Positions 7,225 to 16,095 of a stretch of DNA of 64,000 bases are shown here, piece after piece. The notes beneath the pieces were generated by a model that was given only the letters and a program-made list of their open reading frames with translations, made no database searches and had not been told where the DNA came from. This DNA is from Muribaculaceae bacterium (GTDB lineage: Bacteria; Bacteroidota; Bacteroidia; Bacteroidales; Muribaculaceae), in the NCBI GenBank assembly GCA_017548365.1, contig JAFZAC010000016.1, positions 310,001-374,000 on the forward strand, in the 5' to 3' direction. The position numbers were made by a program, and so were the translations under genes. Every line of letters begins with the position of its first letter. Position 1 is the first letter of the stretch.

Positions 7225-9504
7225 TCACCGCGTCATGCGCTTGAGAATGTTATAGCTTGGGAGGATTCCCAGCTCGCCGGCTTTGCTTAAGTCGGCTGTT
7301 CCTTTTTCTCGGTCACCTTGCTGCATGTAAAGCAATCCGCGGTTGAAGTAGGCCTCGCCCAAGTCGGGCTTCAGTTCTATTGCACGCGAATAGCTGCTGA
7401 GAGCGCTGGAATTGTCGCCTCTCATCGCCTGCACCAAGGCAAGGTTATAGTAAGCATAAGGATTTCGTGGCGAGAGTCTTATAACCATGTTGACATCAGC
7501 AGTCATCTGCTCGATTTCCGTCTGCCTCATTCTCTCGTTGAGCATTGCACTGGCCTCGGCATTAGCCGACTCTCCACTGCTAGCAGCATCCACTTCAAGT
7601 TTGAGAAAACGCGCGTTAAATCGCAAGAAATAAGCAAGCATGAAATCGGGCATCAGCTCTATAGCTCGGTCGGCATCGGTGATGGCAGCATCCACATTGC
7701 GAAGCATGAGAAAGTCCATCGCACGTCCCAAGTAATCAACAGGCCTAGGCTGCGAAGTAGCCAGCAGACCGTTGAAATAGTCGACACTGGCAAATCTCAA
7801 ATTAGCCTCATAGGCCGAGAGTTTGCTGGGAGCGCACACCAGCGTGAGAGCATTGTTGAGCACGTGCATATCATTTACTTGCGCCATTTCGCGCATGAAA
7901 TGGGTGCGTCCGTTGAGCTTGTTGTCATAACTATAGAACGAGAGGGAGAACACACCTTGAGGCAAGACCTCTACATTGTTATCCTGGATGTAGCCGCGTG
8001 AGCGACTGCGGTAGCGTCGATGTCCTGCTTTCTCGTCATAGAAGCCGTCGGCATCAAAGCTCACCTCGGGCAATATCTCCTGGTTGATGTCTACCACCAG
8101 CAACTGGCTGAAACGCTTCTTCACATCCTCCACACTCTCCTCGAGGCTGCCCATGTTCTGCTCAAGCTGGCGCATCTCTTCCTGCTTGTCGAAGTGCTCC
8201 TGAACTCTGCGTTCGCGAATGTCTTGAGAGTGCTTAATCTCCTTATCCAAAGGGTTGTAATTGCTGTAATGGACACCCTTGCTCTTCATAACGTTGACTG
8301 CAGTCTCCAGGTCTCGCTCATAGCCACGCTTGTCGCCCAGGCGCTGCTTGATTTGAGCCCTTATCATATAGCCTCCCTCAAACTTGGGATACTTGGCAAG
8401 AATTGTATTCATGTCACGCAGAGCGAGGTTGTACTGCCGTGTCTCGATGAGCAACATAGCGCGTTGATAGAGAGCCACAAAGTCATCCTTGTCCTTGTCG
8501 AGCAGGGCATTAAGGCCATTTATTCCCTGCTGGTAATGACCGATATTGATGAGCATCATCGTGCGGTTGTAGAATGCAGGATAGTTGTCAGGGTCATGCT
8601 CGAGAACGAAGTCATAGTCATCGATGGCATTATTGTTATCGCCCACCTCTGAGCGCAGCAAGGCACGGTTGTAATGAGCGGTAACGCTATTGGGATCGAG
8701 GCTTATGGCATAATCCAAGTCTTCCATAGTGCCCCTGATATCGTCAACTTTATATCGCATGTAGGAGCGATTAATATAGAGCGAGGCATTGCGAGGCTCT
8801 AGCAAGATTGCTTGGTTAATATCGGCAAGCGCCTTCTCGGTGTCCTCTACCACATTGAAATAGATTTCGCAACGCATCAGGTAGGCCTGAACGTTGGTCT
8901 TGTCCACATCTATTGCCTTAGATATGTAGTCCAACGCTTGCAGAGTGTCGCTCTGTTCCATGCGCAGCTGGGCCAGTCCAAGATAAGCTCGCTCAACGGT
9001 GGAATCGCGCTCAACAACCCACTTCAGGCAGCTGTCGGCCTCGTTGTAGTGCTTGAGGGCAAGATGACACATTGCCATGTTGAGCATAAGTTCCTTGTCG
9101 CCTGGTATCATTTCCAGCGCTTTCTCATAGTCCTCAAGAGCATTCTCATAGTTGTGAGAATTGTGCCTTGCCACAGCCCTAACCCTATAAACATCCTTGA
9201 TAAACGGATTTATCTCAATGCATTGCGAGGCATCGGCCTCGGCGCCCGTCCAGTCGTCAAGAGAGATTTTTGCCACTGCCCTCAAGAAGTAGGGCTCGGC
9301 AAGATAAGGTTTTTGGGCAATTACCTGGTTAAAATACTGGATAGAAAGGATGTAGTCCTCAAAGTACAGCGCGTTGCGACCAATGTTCATCACCTGCTCG
9401 GTATTGATTTGAGCATGCAGCACTCCCCCACCACTTGCCGCCAAAGCCAGGAGACAAAAAATGGTACGGAAAAAACATCTCAACCGCGCAACTTTATTAT
9501 TCAT
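7225..9504 (-). CDS. Secreted tetratricopeptide-repeat protein
   Basis: The 759-residue product has an N-terminal signal peptide (hydrophobic FFRTIFCLLALAASG, cleavage near VLHAQ, residue about 32). It carries a long run of 34-residue TPR units from about 36 to 400 (repeated A-x3-D-x3-A-I-x4-P and Y-x2-N/R-A patterns), then an acidic coiled stretch (QEEMRQLEQNMGSLEESVEDV), a middle region without recognised motif (about 470-590), and further TPRs to the C terminus (ALSSYSRAIELKPDLGEAYFNRGLL). Such periplasmic TPR proteins act as protein-binding scaffolds. No partner can be named from context. The neighbouring genes on both sides are also secreted proteins. Confidence 0.85.
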   Translation of the reverse strand: MNNKVARLRCFFRTIFCLLALAASGGGVLHAQINTEQVMNIGRNALYFEDYILSIQYFNQVIAQKPYLAEPYFLRAVAKISLDDWTGAEADASQCIEINPFIKDVYRVRAVARHNSHNYENALEDYEKALEMIPGDKELMLNMAMCHLALKHYNEADSCLKWVVERDSTVERAYLGLAQLRMEQSDTLQALDYISKAIDVDKTNVQAYLMRCEIYFNVVEDTEKALADINQAILLEPRNASLYINRSYMRYKVDDIRGTMEDLDYAISLDPNSVTAHYNRALLRSEVGDNNNAIDDYDFVLEHDPDNYPAFYNRTMMLINIGHYQQGINGLNALLDKDKDDFVALYQRAMLLIETRQYNLALRDMNTILAKYPKFEGGYMIRAQIKQRLGDKRGYERDLETAVNVMKSKGVHYSNYNPLDKEIKHSQDIRERRVQEHFDKQEEMRQLEQNMGSLEESVEDVKKRFSQLLVVDINQEILPEVSFDADGFYDEKAGHRRYRSRSRGYIQDNNVEVLPQGVFSLSFYSYDNKLNGRTHFMREMAQVNDMHVLNNALTLVCAPSKLSAYEANLRFASVDYFNGLLATSQPRPVDYLGRAMDFLMLRNVDAAITDADRAIELMPDFMLAYFLRFNARFLKLEVDAASSGESANAEASAMLNERMRQTEIEQMTADVNMVIRLSPRNPYAYYNLALVQAMRGDNSSALSSYSRAIELKPDLGEAYFNRGLLYMQQGDREKGTADLSKAGELGILPSYNILKRMTR

Positions 9505-9625
9505 ACTGCAAAAATAACGCTAAAACCGCTATTGCTATTATACCACTCAAGATGACTTACATTTTTTTAATGTAGTTTAACCCAAATGAGGCACTTAACC
9601 GCGAAAAATGCCTTCACATAAAAGC

Positions 9626-9659
9626 AAAAAAAAAGCTGCCGGTAACATTAACCGACAGC
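9626..9659 (-). terminator. Terminator of the META-domain gene
   Basis: Hairpin GCTGCCGGT (9635-9643) with ACCGACAGC (9651-9659), one mismatch. On the minus strand it is followed by a run of nine T (A run 9626-9634), 24 bases after the stop codon at 9683. Confidence 0.8.
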
Positions 9660-9682
9660 CTGATATTTTATGGAGAAAACTA

Positions 9683-10567
9683 TTAAAATTTCGCCCTTTC
9701 AAGCACTACAAGTACCTTATCGGCAAGTTTGCCAGTTTCATCAATTTCACGTGTGAAAAGCTCCACTTCGTCGGTATTATCCTGGCTCTTGCGACAGAAT
9801 AGCGTCTCCTCAAGAGCTATGAGAAGTCGTGTCTCGGTGTCGATGTTGGGGCACTGCATGTGCGATGATCGCAGGTCTTCATATTCGACTCCAAACTCCT
9901 TGGATGGATCAATCGAAATAACACCGCTCACGATATTGCAGCCCGAATTGATGTGCACAGTCTGCATTTGAACATCGTTTACAAGTCTTATTTGGCGGTC
10001 AATGACATAGACTCCATTTATCACCTTAACCATCCATGGACCGTTGATGAAATCAAGGTTCTGACGGCGCAATTTCACCAGCACATTACGTTTGTTTTTC
10101 AACTCCATGTACTCGGTTGCTCCAGCTTGTGACAGAGAGATGTTTTTCACGTCGTCGAGCGCATCGAGGAAGTTGCGTTCTACGCCTTGCTGAGTGTAGC
10201 TTCCATCTTTCTTGGAAGTGATTAGGTCATCAAAATCTATCTTGTCGCCATCTACCGAAAAGCTTGCATTGAGTGTGTTGACGCCTGTGTTGCCATAGAC
10301 AATGCCATTTTTTACATCAAAATTGAGAAAAACACGATGCGAACGGCTCACATTAACATCTTCACCTTTTATTTCTATCACATTCCACTCGCCATTGAGC
10401 TGGGTCATGAGATTGGTGATAGGCTTTCCTTGCTCCTCTTTGGGTTCGTCAACAATTACCGGCACCCTTTCATCGTATTTGGTCTTTTTCTTTCGCTGAG
10501 CCTGAGCCATGTCGGGACAAGCAAGAATCGCTGTCACTAAGGCCAAGACTACTAATTTCTTTATCAT
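9683..10567 (-). CDS. Exported protein with two META/HslJ-like domains
   Basis: The 294-residue product has a signal sequence (MIKKLVVLALVTAILACPDMAQA), with cleavage likely after AQA. The ILAC segment could instead be a loose lipobox, so a lipoprotein is possible. Residues about 50-160 resemble a META domain (LNGEWNVIEIKGEDV, FLNFDVKNGIVYGNTGVN), and about 165-290 a second one with the SHMQCPNIDTETRLLIALE signature. E. coli HslJ, a family member, is a stress-linked outer-membrane protein. The exact role in Bacteroidales is unknown. The gene has its own terminator. Confidence 0.75.
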   Translation of the reverse strand: MIKKLVVLALVTAILACPDMAQAQRKKKTKYDERVPVIVDEPKEEQGKPITNLMTQLNGEWNVIEIKGEDVNVSRSHRVFLNFDVKNGIVYGNTGVNTLNASFSVDGDKIDFDDLITSKKDGSYTQQGVERNFLDALDDVKNISLSQAGATEYMELKNKRNVLVKLRRQNLDFINGPWMVKVINGVYVIDRQIRLVNDVQMQTVHINSGCNIVSGVISIDPSKEFGVEYEDLRSSHMQCPNIDTETRLLIALEETLFCRKSQDNTDEVELFTREIDETGKLADKVLVVLERAKF

Positions 10568-10670
10568 ATTATCGATAGATTTTTATTGCAATAAAAAGTT
10601 TAGCGACGACAAAATTCGGCATTTTTAATAATATGTGCAAATTTGTGCTTTACTTTTATCATTTTTTTTC

Positions 10671-10678
10671 TATATTTG
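10671..10678 (+). promoter_or_regulatory. -7 promoter box of galM
   Basis: TATATTTG matches TAnnTTTG, 44 bases before the galM ATG. A TTTG occurs at 10642-10645, but at 25 bases it is further away than the usual 19-21. Confidence 0.45.
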
Positions 10679-10722
10679 CATCTCTTTTGGGACTATATAA
10701 CAATTATTTAAAACATATAATC

Positions 10723-11787
10723 ATGACAAAATTGACTAAATCAGGACTTAATCCCGACAACTTCATCACTACTATTGATGGAAAGAAGGTGGCCTTGTTT
10801 GTACTCACCAACGACAACGGGGTGGAAGCTTGCATCACCAACTATGGAGGACGTATTGTAAGCCTCATGGTGCCCGACCGTGAAGGAAAGCTCACCGACG
10901 TGGAACTAGGCCATGACAGCATAGCTAACTATCTTGCCGACGACGGCAATTTCGGTGCGCTGATAGGACGTTACGGAAACCGCATAGGGTATGGAAAGTT
11001 CTCCATTGACGGCGTGGAATATACTCTTCCCATAAACAACAACTGTCACTGCCTGCATGGGGGCTTAATAGGCTATGACAAGAAAGTGTGGGACGCTAAG
11101 CAAGAAGGAAACCGCCTTGAGCTCACATTAGTTGACCCCGACGGCACCGAGGGATTTCCCGGAACGCTGAATGTGAAAGTGGTATACACTCTCACCAATG
11201 ACAACGCCATCGACATCGAGTACACAGCCACAACCGACAAGCCAACTATCGTGAACCTCACCAATCACTCCTACTTCAATCTTAACGGAGACCTGGCATC
11301 AAGCATACACAATCATATCCTCACCGTAGATGCCGACCGCATCACTCCAGCCGACGCAACTCTAATCACCGATGGTTCGTTCATGGATGTGGAGAACACT
11401 CCATTCGACTTCCGTAAGCCCAAAGCTATTGGCCAAGACATCAACGCCGACAACGAGCAGCTGAAGAACGGCAACGGCTATGACCACAGCTTCGCCCTTA
11501 ACCATCCAGGTGACATCAGTAAAGTGGCTCTGAGAGTAATGTCGCCTGTAACTGGCATAGTGATGGAGGTGTTCACAACCGAGCCAGCAGCTCAGATGTA
11601 CACTGGCAACTTCCTTGACGAAAACCTTAAGGGCAAGTTTGGAGTGGGATATCCAGCGCGTTCGGCAGTGGCGTTCGAGACACAACATTTTCCCAACACC
11701 CCCAACTGTCCCGAGTACCCATCGTGTGAGCTGAGACCAGGCGAAACCTACTTCACTCGCACCATCTACCGTTTCACTACCGAATGA
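10723..11787 (+). CDS. galM: Aldose 1-epimerase (galactose mutarotase)
   Basis: Interconverts alpha and beta anomers of galactose and glucose, feeding the Leloir pathway. The 354-residue product has the family length and motifs: GRYGNRIGYGKFSIDG, NNNCHCLHGG (substrate His), LTNHSYFNLNG (catalytic His region), AQMYTGNFLD and the late catalytic Glu region AVAFETQHFPNTPN. The open frame extends 30 codons upstream, but that part covers the promoter box and is rich in Phe and Tyr, so the start is placed at MTKLTKSG. No signal peptide is present, suggesting a cytoplasmic enzyme. The gene stands alone with a strong terminator, and no other galactose genes are nearby. Confidence 0.93.
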   Translation: MTKLTKSGLNPDNFITTIDGKKVALFVLTNDNGVEACITNYGGRIVSLMVPDREGKLTDVELGHDSIANYLADDGNFGALIGRYGNRIGYGKFSIDGVEYTLPINNNCHCLHGGLIGYDKKVWDAKQEGNRLELTLVDPDGTEGFPGTLNVKVVYTLTNDNAIDIEYTATTDKPTIVNLTNHSYFNLNGDLASSIHNHILTVDADRITPADATLITDGSFMDVENTPFDFRKPKAIGQDINADNEQLKNGNGYDHSFALNHPGDISKVALRVMSPVTGIVMEVFTTEPAAQMYTGNFLDENLKGKFGVGYPARSAVAFETQHFPNTPNCPEYPSCELRPGETYFTRTIYRFTTE

Positions 11788-11812
11788 TTGCAGCAATGTG
11801 ACATAAGATAAC

Positions 11813-11857
11813 AGCAAGAGCCTTGCGCCAATCGGTCGCAAGGCTCTTGCTATATTT
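11813..11857 (+). terminator. Strong terminator of galM
   Basis: Perfect 15-base stem AGCAAGAGCCTTGCG (11813-11827) with CGCAAGGCTCTTGCT (11837-11851), followed by TATTTTTATT on the + strand, 26 bases after the galM stop. It also separates galM from the convergent gene at 11873. Confidence 0.85.
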
Positions 11858-11872
11858 TTATTGATATTTTTT

Positions 11873-12430
11873 CTACAAGTCTTCTTCGGCCTCTTCTCTG
11901 AACTCTTCGTTGAGCTCGGCAAGGTCTTCCTCGTTGAAAGCATTATCGTTGAAAAGGTCCTCGTCAAGGTCTTCAATATTAGTGTCCAGCTTAACTGGTG
12001 CAGGATCGGCAAACATATCGGCGCTCATTGTCTCCTGAGGTGCTTTGCCTTCCTTGCGCTGGCACAGAGGGTCATGAAGATTCTTTCCTGGAATAGTTTC
12101 CTTGAGTATCATATAAAAATAGCGGTCAGTCATGTAGTCGAAGACAAATTTCACTTTCTGACCTTCATCTTCCATCAACTCATCGAGTGGTGTGTCTTCC
12201 ATGATCCAGATGTCCTCGTCTGTGTCGGTGTCCATGTCATAATAAGTCACCTCTTTTTCCTTGGTCCAGTCCTCATCACAAATCACAAACGAATCCATCT
12301 GATTCTTGTCATATCCTGCGGCATCAAGAATGGTGTTGCGTAACCGCAAGAATGTGTCGGAGCTGTCAATAGCTATTTCTAACTTGAAATTTTCGGATTC
12401 CTCAGAACCTATCAGAAATTTGTAAATCAT
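11873..12430 (-). CDS. pRiA4b ORF-3-like (IS1096 passenger-type) protein
   Basis: The 185-residue acidic protein begins MIYKFLIGSEESENFKLEI and contains SDTFLRLRNTILDAAGYD, VTYYDMDTD and KVKFVFDYMTDRYFYMIL, the pattern of the plasmid pRiA4b ORF-3-like family. Its molecular function is not established. It ends in a strongly acidic tail (EEDLAELNEEFREEAEEDL). Single chromosomal copies are common in Bacteroidales and are not by themselves evidence of an insertion sequence. No transposase or inverted ends surround it. It is convergent with galM. Confidence 0.75.
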   Translation of the reverse strand: MIYKFLIGSEESENFKLEIAIDSSDTFLRLRNTILDAAGYDKNQMDSFVICDEDWTKEKEVTYYDMDTDTDEDIWIMEDTPLDELMEDEGQKVKFVFDYMTDRYFYMILKETIPGKNLHDPLCQRKEGKAPQETMSADMFADPAPVKLDTNIEDLDEDLFNDNAFNEEDLAELNEEFREEAEEDL

Positions 12431-12581
12431 AGTATACTCTAGTTTGGATTTTAGTTTTCGCTTGCGAAATTAGTAAAAAAATGAATTATGCAAGCAATAT
12501 TACTACTTTTTTTTATCCACAAGCAAAAAAAAGAACATTTCCAAATTTTTTGGCAAGGAAAAACCAATAAAATATACTTTT

Positions 12582-13130
12582 TTATTGATTTCGCACCTCA
12601 TTGAGCGCTCCAGTCACCGAGTCGATGATAAATCCACGCACTATCACATCACGTGGGAGCAATGGATGATGAGTGATAGTTGACACGGTGTTGAGCACCG
12701 ATTGCTCTGTGTCGTGGAAACCCTCCAACCACTGATCCAGGTCGATGCCGCTGTGCTTGATGGCATCAAGTGTTTCTTCGCTAACACCACGCTCAAGCAT
12801 GTGGTGTTCAAACTCCTTGAACGACATGTGACATGCACCACAAGTGGTGTGGGCAACAACCATTATCTCCTCTACTCCAAGTTCATAGACTGCAACGAGC
12901 AGCGAGCGCATAGCGCTGTCATAAGGAGAAATAATGAGTCCGCCAGCATTTTTAATAATCTTGGCGTCGCCATTCTTGAGGCCAAGTGCCGCAGGCAGCA
13001 ACTCAGTAAGGCGGGTATCCATGCAACTGAGCACAGCAACTTTCTTGTTAGGGTACTTGTCGGTGACATACTGCTTGTAACCACCACGCTCAACAAACTC
13101 TCGGTTGAATTTCAAAATCTCGTCAATCAT
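12582..13130 (-). CDS. Beta-class carbonic anhydrase
   Basis: Interconverts CO2 and bicarbonate. The 182-residue product has the beta-class zinc site: C36 with D38 and R40 in SCMDTRL, and H94 with C97 in HTTCGAC. The family length is matched and there is no signal peptide, so it is cytoplasmic. It is last in a packed four-gene minus-strand operon, with its start overlapping the preceding gene's stop by 4 bases. Bicarbonate supply for carboxylation reactions is a sensible role in a CO2-requiring gut anaerobe, though the operon partners do not point to a pathway. Confidence 0.92.
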   Translation of the reverse strand: MIDEILKFNREFVERGGYKQYVTDKYPNKKVAVLSCMDTRLTELLPAALGLKNGDAKIIKNAGGLIISPYDSAMRSLLVAVYELGVEEIMVVAHTTCGACHMSFKEFEHHMLERGVSEETLDAIKHSGIDLDQWLEGFHDTEQSVLNTVSTITHHPLLPRDVIVRGFIIDSVTGALNEVRNQ

Positions 13131-14050
13131 TGTTTTATATTTTTTGTTTGTGAGTTCTTTGTACTTGTTTTTTCTACTAAAATAACTCCCAGGAGCACCA
13201 AGGCGCAGCCCACAACAGCCACAACGCCCACTCGTTCGTTAAGGACTATCACACCTATTATTATCGACACAATGGGATCGAGGTACAGATAATTGCTTGA
13301 CCTAATGGCACCAATCTTCTTTATCACAAGGTTCCAGATAAAGAATGCCGCCATAGAGCAGACAAGAGCTAGGAACAGCATGTTGAAAAGGACATCAGTT
13401 CGCAGCAATGTGGACATGGGAGTAGTTGGCTCGAGGAGCATCACAGGCAGAGCGCACAATGTGCCATATATCATCACTTTGCGGGTGATTGAGAGCGTGC
13501 TGTGTCGGCCTTGCACGCGCTTGAGAATAATGCAGTAGACAGCCCAAGAAAGTGCCGCCAGGAAAGCCAACACGTTGCCAAGCAGCCCATCACCCCACAC
13601 AAATCCATCACGGAACGTCACCACAGCGACGCCGGCAAAAGCCACCATCGAACTCAGCAGTATCTTCCATGAGAAATGCTCCTCTTTAAGAAATATCGCC
13701 GCCAAGATGGTTGTGAGCAGCGGATTGACGGCAATCACTATCACCACGTCGCTAAGCAGCGTCAGTTTTAGGGCGATGTTCTGTAACACGAAATACATAG
13801 CTCCGCCGGTGAGTCCACACAGTATTGCCAGTGTTTCGTCTTTCCACCCCCAAAATGATACGTTGAATCGGGAAAAAACTAGAAGACCTAGGTAGGCTAT
13901 TGCCGAGCGATAGACAAAAATCTCGGTTGGAGTGATTCCGGCATCAAGCAACAACCTTGTGCACGGAAATGAAGCTCCCCAAGCCACTATCACTAGGATG
14001 GCAATGACATGATACCACCAAGTTCCCTTATTTTGTTCCTCTGCACTCAT
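13127..14050 (-). CDS. EamA/DMT-family membrane transporter
   Basis: The 307-residue protein has about ten hydrophobic segments arranged as two five-helix EamA repeats, the first opening with WYHVIAILVIVAWGASFPCTR and the second with GNVLAFLAALSWAVYCIILKR. It belongs to the drug/metabolite transporter superfamily in the inner membrane. The substrate cannot be predicted. It overlaps the genes on both sides by 4 bases, so translation is probably coupled. Confidence 0.88.
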   Translation of the reverse strand: MSAEEQNKGTWWYHVIAILVIVAWGASFPCTRLLLDAGITPTEIFVYRSAIAYLGLLVFSRFNVSFWGWKDETLAILCGLTGGAMYFVLQNIALKLTLLSDVVIVIAVNPLLTTILAAIFLKEEHFSWKILLSSMVAFAGVAVVTFRDGFVWGDGLLGNVLAFLAALSWAVYCIILKRVQGRHSTLSITRKVMIYGTLCALPVMLLEPTTPMSTLLRTDVLFNMLFLALVCSMAAFFIWNLVIKKIGAIRSSNYLYLDPIVSIIIGVIVLNERVGVVAVVGCALVLLGVILVEKTSTKNSQTKNIKQ

Positions 14051-14829
14051 CTTTGCATCCAGTGTTGACGTTCTTCAGTGTCCATATGTTCGATGGCATA
14101 GCGCAAAGTTGTACGCGGCATATGGTGAACATGCATGTCCAGAAACTCACGCAGCTGGTCCATGCTCACTCGTTTGCCCATCTCGCGCAGTAGCCATCCC
14201 ACAGCTTTGTGCATAAGGTCGTGGTCGTGGAGCACATGCCACTCGGCATAACGCCATGTGAACGAGACATCGCCATACTTCAAGGGCTCCATAGTGCACA
14301 CTATCGACATGCGCTGCTCCCACATGTTGTCGCTGCCGGCAAGGCGGTCTATAGCGTCAAGCTTCTTGCCATCGCTAAACGTTGACGGCACCATAAGCCA
14401 ACGACCCAGAATCTTGTAAACGCTGAGGTCTACAAGGTCCCAATTGTTGGCACTACTGGTGTGTTCCAGATAAAACTTTACAATATTGTCACGCTTTGAA
14501 ATGGCATCGGCATCATTTATTAGCCGTTTAGAGCAGAGAGCTTCGAATTGCGCCACAAGCACAAGCAATCCGCACAAGCGAACCTCATGCCACGGCGAAG
14601 CTAGCAACCTCTCCACCTCGTCAAGCAGCAGCCCTTTGCTCTGAGCCGCCACCTTGCGTGTTTCGGGGACTTTGATACCGAGAAACTGGTCACCATAACC
14701 ATATTGTCCAGGACCAGTCTTGAAAAAACGCATCAGGTGCTTAGCCTGCTTCTCATCGCCAAGCGACTGCATGAATGTCATCACTTGTTCGGCAGACTGA
14801 AAATCATTTTCTCTATTACTCTTTGCCAC
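14047..14829 (-). CDS. AlkD-type DNA alkylation repair protein
   Basis: The 260-residue protein is built of HEAT-like helical repeats as in AlkD DNA glycosylases, which remove N3- and N7-alkylpurines. The motifs ARG-like KVPETRKVAAQ, SPWHEVRLCGLLVLVAQF and NNWDLVDLSVYKILG are present. The last includes the Trp-Asp-x-x-Asp seen at the AlkD active site, so activity is plausible. It lies between a flavoprotein gene (12-base gap) and the EamA transporter (4-base overlap). A second, active-site-poor relative is encoded at 25744. Confidence 0.85.
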   Translation of the reverse strand: MAKSNRENDFQSAEQVMTFMQSLGDEKQAKHLMRFFKTGPGQYGYGDQFLGIKVPETRKVAAQSKGLLLDEVERLLASPWHEVRLCGLLVLVAQFEALCSKRLINDADAISKRDNIVKFYLEHTSSANNWDLVDLSVYKILGRWLMVPSTFSDGKKLDAIDRLAGSDNMWEQRMSIVCTMEPLKYGDVSFTWRYAEWHVLHDHDLMHKAVGWLLREMGKRVSMDQLREFLDMHVHHMPRTTLRYAIEHMDTEERQHWMQR

Positions 14830-14841
14830 TACTCTATTCCT

Positions 14842-15462
14842 TTATCTGATGAAATGCATAGGTTGCCACTCCTCTTCTTCTGGAGCATTCAGTCCTGACA
14901 ATTCTTGGTTCTTGAGCAGCCATGCCATGTTTCGGCCCACTTGGCGCATGGTCTGCATGCCCTCGGTGTCGAGTTTTGCATCACCTTTTTCCAAACCATA
15001 GACGATATTCCAGTACTGTGATGTCACAATCGGCATATTTTTGAGTTGGAAAGGCATTGTCAGGGTTTGAAGTGCAGCAGTAGCGCCACCACGACGACAC
15101 ACAGCAACAGCGGCTGCGGGTTTATTGTCAACTTTTGCTCCTGCAAAGAATGTGCGCTGAATAAGTGCCAACAACTGCCCCGCAGGTTGTCCATAATATA
15201 CTGGGGAACCCACGACGAGGGCGTCGGCATCATTCATTTTCTCAATCATCGAATTGCAGATATCGTCGTCGAAAGCGCACTTACCGTTACCCTTCATTTT
15301 GCACGTGCCACAAGCAATGCAGCCACGCACCGGTTTCACGCCAATCCACGCTATCTCGGTAGCAATGCCTTCCTCATTGAGGGTATTTGCAATCTCACTA
15401 AGCGCAAGAAACGTATTTCCATCCTTGCGAGGAGAGCCGTTTATCAATAATACTTTTGCCAT
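14842..15462 (-). CDS. NADPH-dependent FMN reductase/iron-sulfur flavoprotein
   Basis: The 206-residue flavodoxin-fold protein has the FMN phosphate loop GSPRKDGNT near the N terminus, the cysteine cluster CIACGTCKMKGNGKC (C-x2-C-x2-C-x7-C, iron-sulfur flavoprotein type), and VVGSPVYYGQPAG. It probably passes electrons from NAD(P)H to FMN and an Fe-S centre. The open frame extends 43 codons upstream, but the family begins at MAKVLLINGSP and the promoter lies in that extension, so the start is set at 15462. It is the first gene of the four-gene operon ending in carbonic anhydrase. Confidence 0.85.
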   Translation of the reverse strand: MAKVLLINGSPRKDGNTFLALSEIANTLNEEGIATEIAWIGVKPVRGCIACGTCKMKGNGKCAFDDDICNSMIEKMNDADALVVGSPVYYGQPAGQLLALIQRTFFAGAKVDNKPAAAVAVCRRGGATAALQTLTMPFQLKNMPIVTSQYWNIVYGLEKGDAKLDTEGMQTMRQVGRNMAWLLKNQELSGLNAPEEEEWQPMHFIR

Positions 15463-15493
15463 GAGAATCAATATTAGTTCAATAATTTGAGTA

Positions 15494-15525
15494 CAAAAAT
15501 AGTCAAAATCATTTGACTGAACAAC
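15494..15525 (-). promoter_or_regulatory. Promoter of the flavoprotein/AlkD/EamA/CA operon
   Basis: On the minus strand GTTG (15525-15522, three of four to TTTG), a 20-base gap, then TATTTTTG (15501-15494). The ATG is 31 bases downstream. Confidence 0.55.
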
Positions 15526-15621
15526 TAATTCTATAGTATTAATGTTTTCTTGATTACCTTTCGCCCATTTTTGTATTAGGAATAAAGACACAAAAATATC
15601 AACTCAAAAAAACATGTAATT

Positions 15622-16008
15622 ATGAAAAATTCAAAGAAATATGACTTCATCGCCAATGGCCTGTACTACATAATTAAAGGTAAAGAAGTTATTGTCAGCG
15701 GTTCGGTACTTGACGATTTCAACGGATATGCCAATATGGTTCACGGCACCCCTAAATGCGACATTATCATTCCTAAATTCGTCACTTTCAAAGGTGAGAG
15801 ATACTATGTTACAATGATTGGCGCCAAAGCATTCTCGGGATGCTCAGGAATTGTTTCGGTAACCATCCCGCCAACAGTGACGAAGATTGGCCGCAGCGCG
15901 TTCTTTGGATGCAGCGGCTTGAGAGAGATTGCCATTCCTAGCTCGGTGACCGAGATTGGAGAGTTTGCCTTCTATGGCTGCAAATACCTTAACCAGAAAA
16001 CCGCTTAA
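15622..16008 (+). CDS. Small BspA-type leucine-rich-repeat protein
   Basis: The 128-residue product ends in about two and a half LRR_5 (BspA/TpLRR) units: IGAKAFSGCSGIVSVTIPPTVTKIG, RSAFFGCSGLREIAIPSSV and GEFAFYGCKYLNQ. There is no signal peptide, although most BspA proteins are long and secreted. The first 50 residues resemble the N-terminal part of such proteins (YYIIKGKEVIVSGS). This may be a genuine mini-protein or the leftover 5' end of a once longer gene. The next 80 bases show no continuation of the repeats. Confidence 0.65.
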   Translation: MKNSKKYDFIANGLYYIIKGKEVIVSGSVLDDFNGYANMVHGTPKCDIIIPKFVTFKGERYYVTMIGAKAFSGCSGIVSVTIPPTVTKIGRSAFFGCSGLREIAIPSSVTEIGEFAFYGCKYLNQKTA

Positions 16009-16065
16009 ATTCCTCCCTTTTTACACAAATACCAGTCTAAAGCCCTTGGTTTGAGATTTATTTAG

Positions 16066-16073
16066 TACCTTTG
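16066..16073 (+). promoter_or_regulatory. -7 promoter box of prfA
   Basis: TACCTTTG, a full match to TAnnTTTG, 22 bases before the prfA ATG. The nearest TTTG (16050-16053) is only 12 bases away, so the -33 element is unclear. Confidence 0.5.
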
Positions 16074-16095
16074 CAGCCAAATTCAAATAATTGAT

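Noticed and set aside
7318..9555. Several long + strand frames (up to 247 codons)
   Set aside because: Antisense to the TPR protein gene; His/Val/Leu-rich composition typical of reverse-strand shadows.
9577..9600. Second copy of the MITE end at TTTAACCCAAATGAGGCAC
   Set aside because: Only the first bases agree with the element at 3987, and no partner end was found nearby.
11873..12430. Insertion sequence, because of similarity to an IS1096 passenger protein
   Set aside because: No transposase, inverted ends or target duplication around the gene; such genes are common single chromosomal loci.
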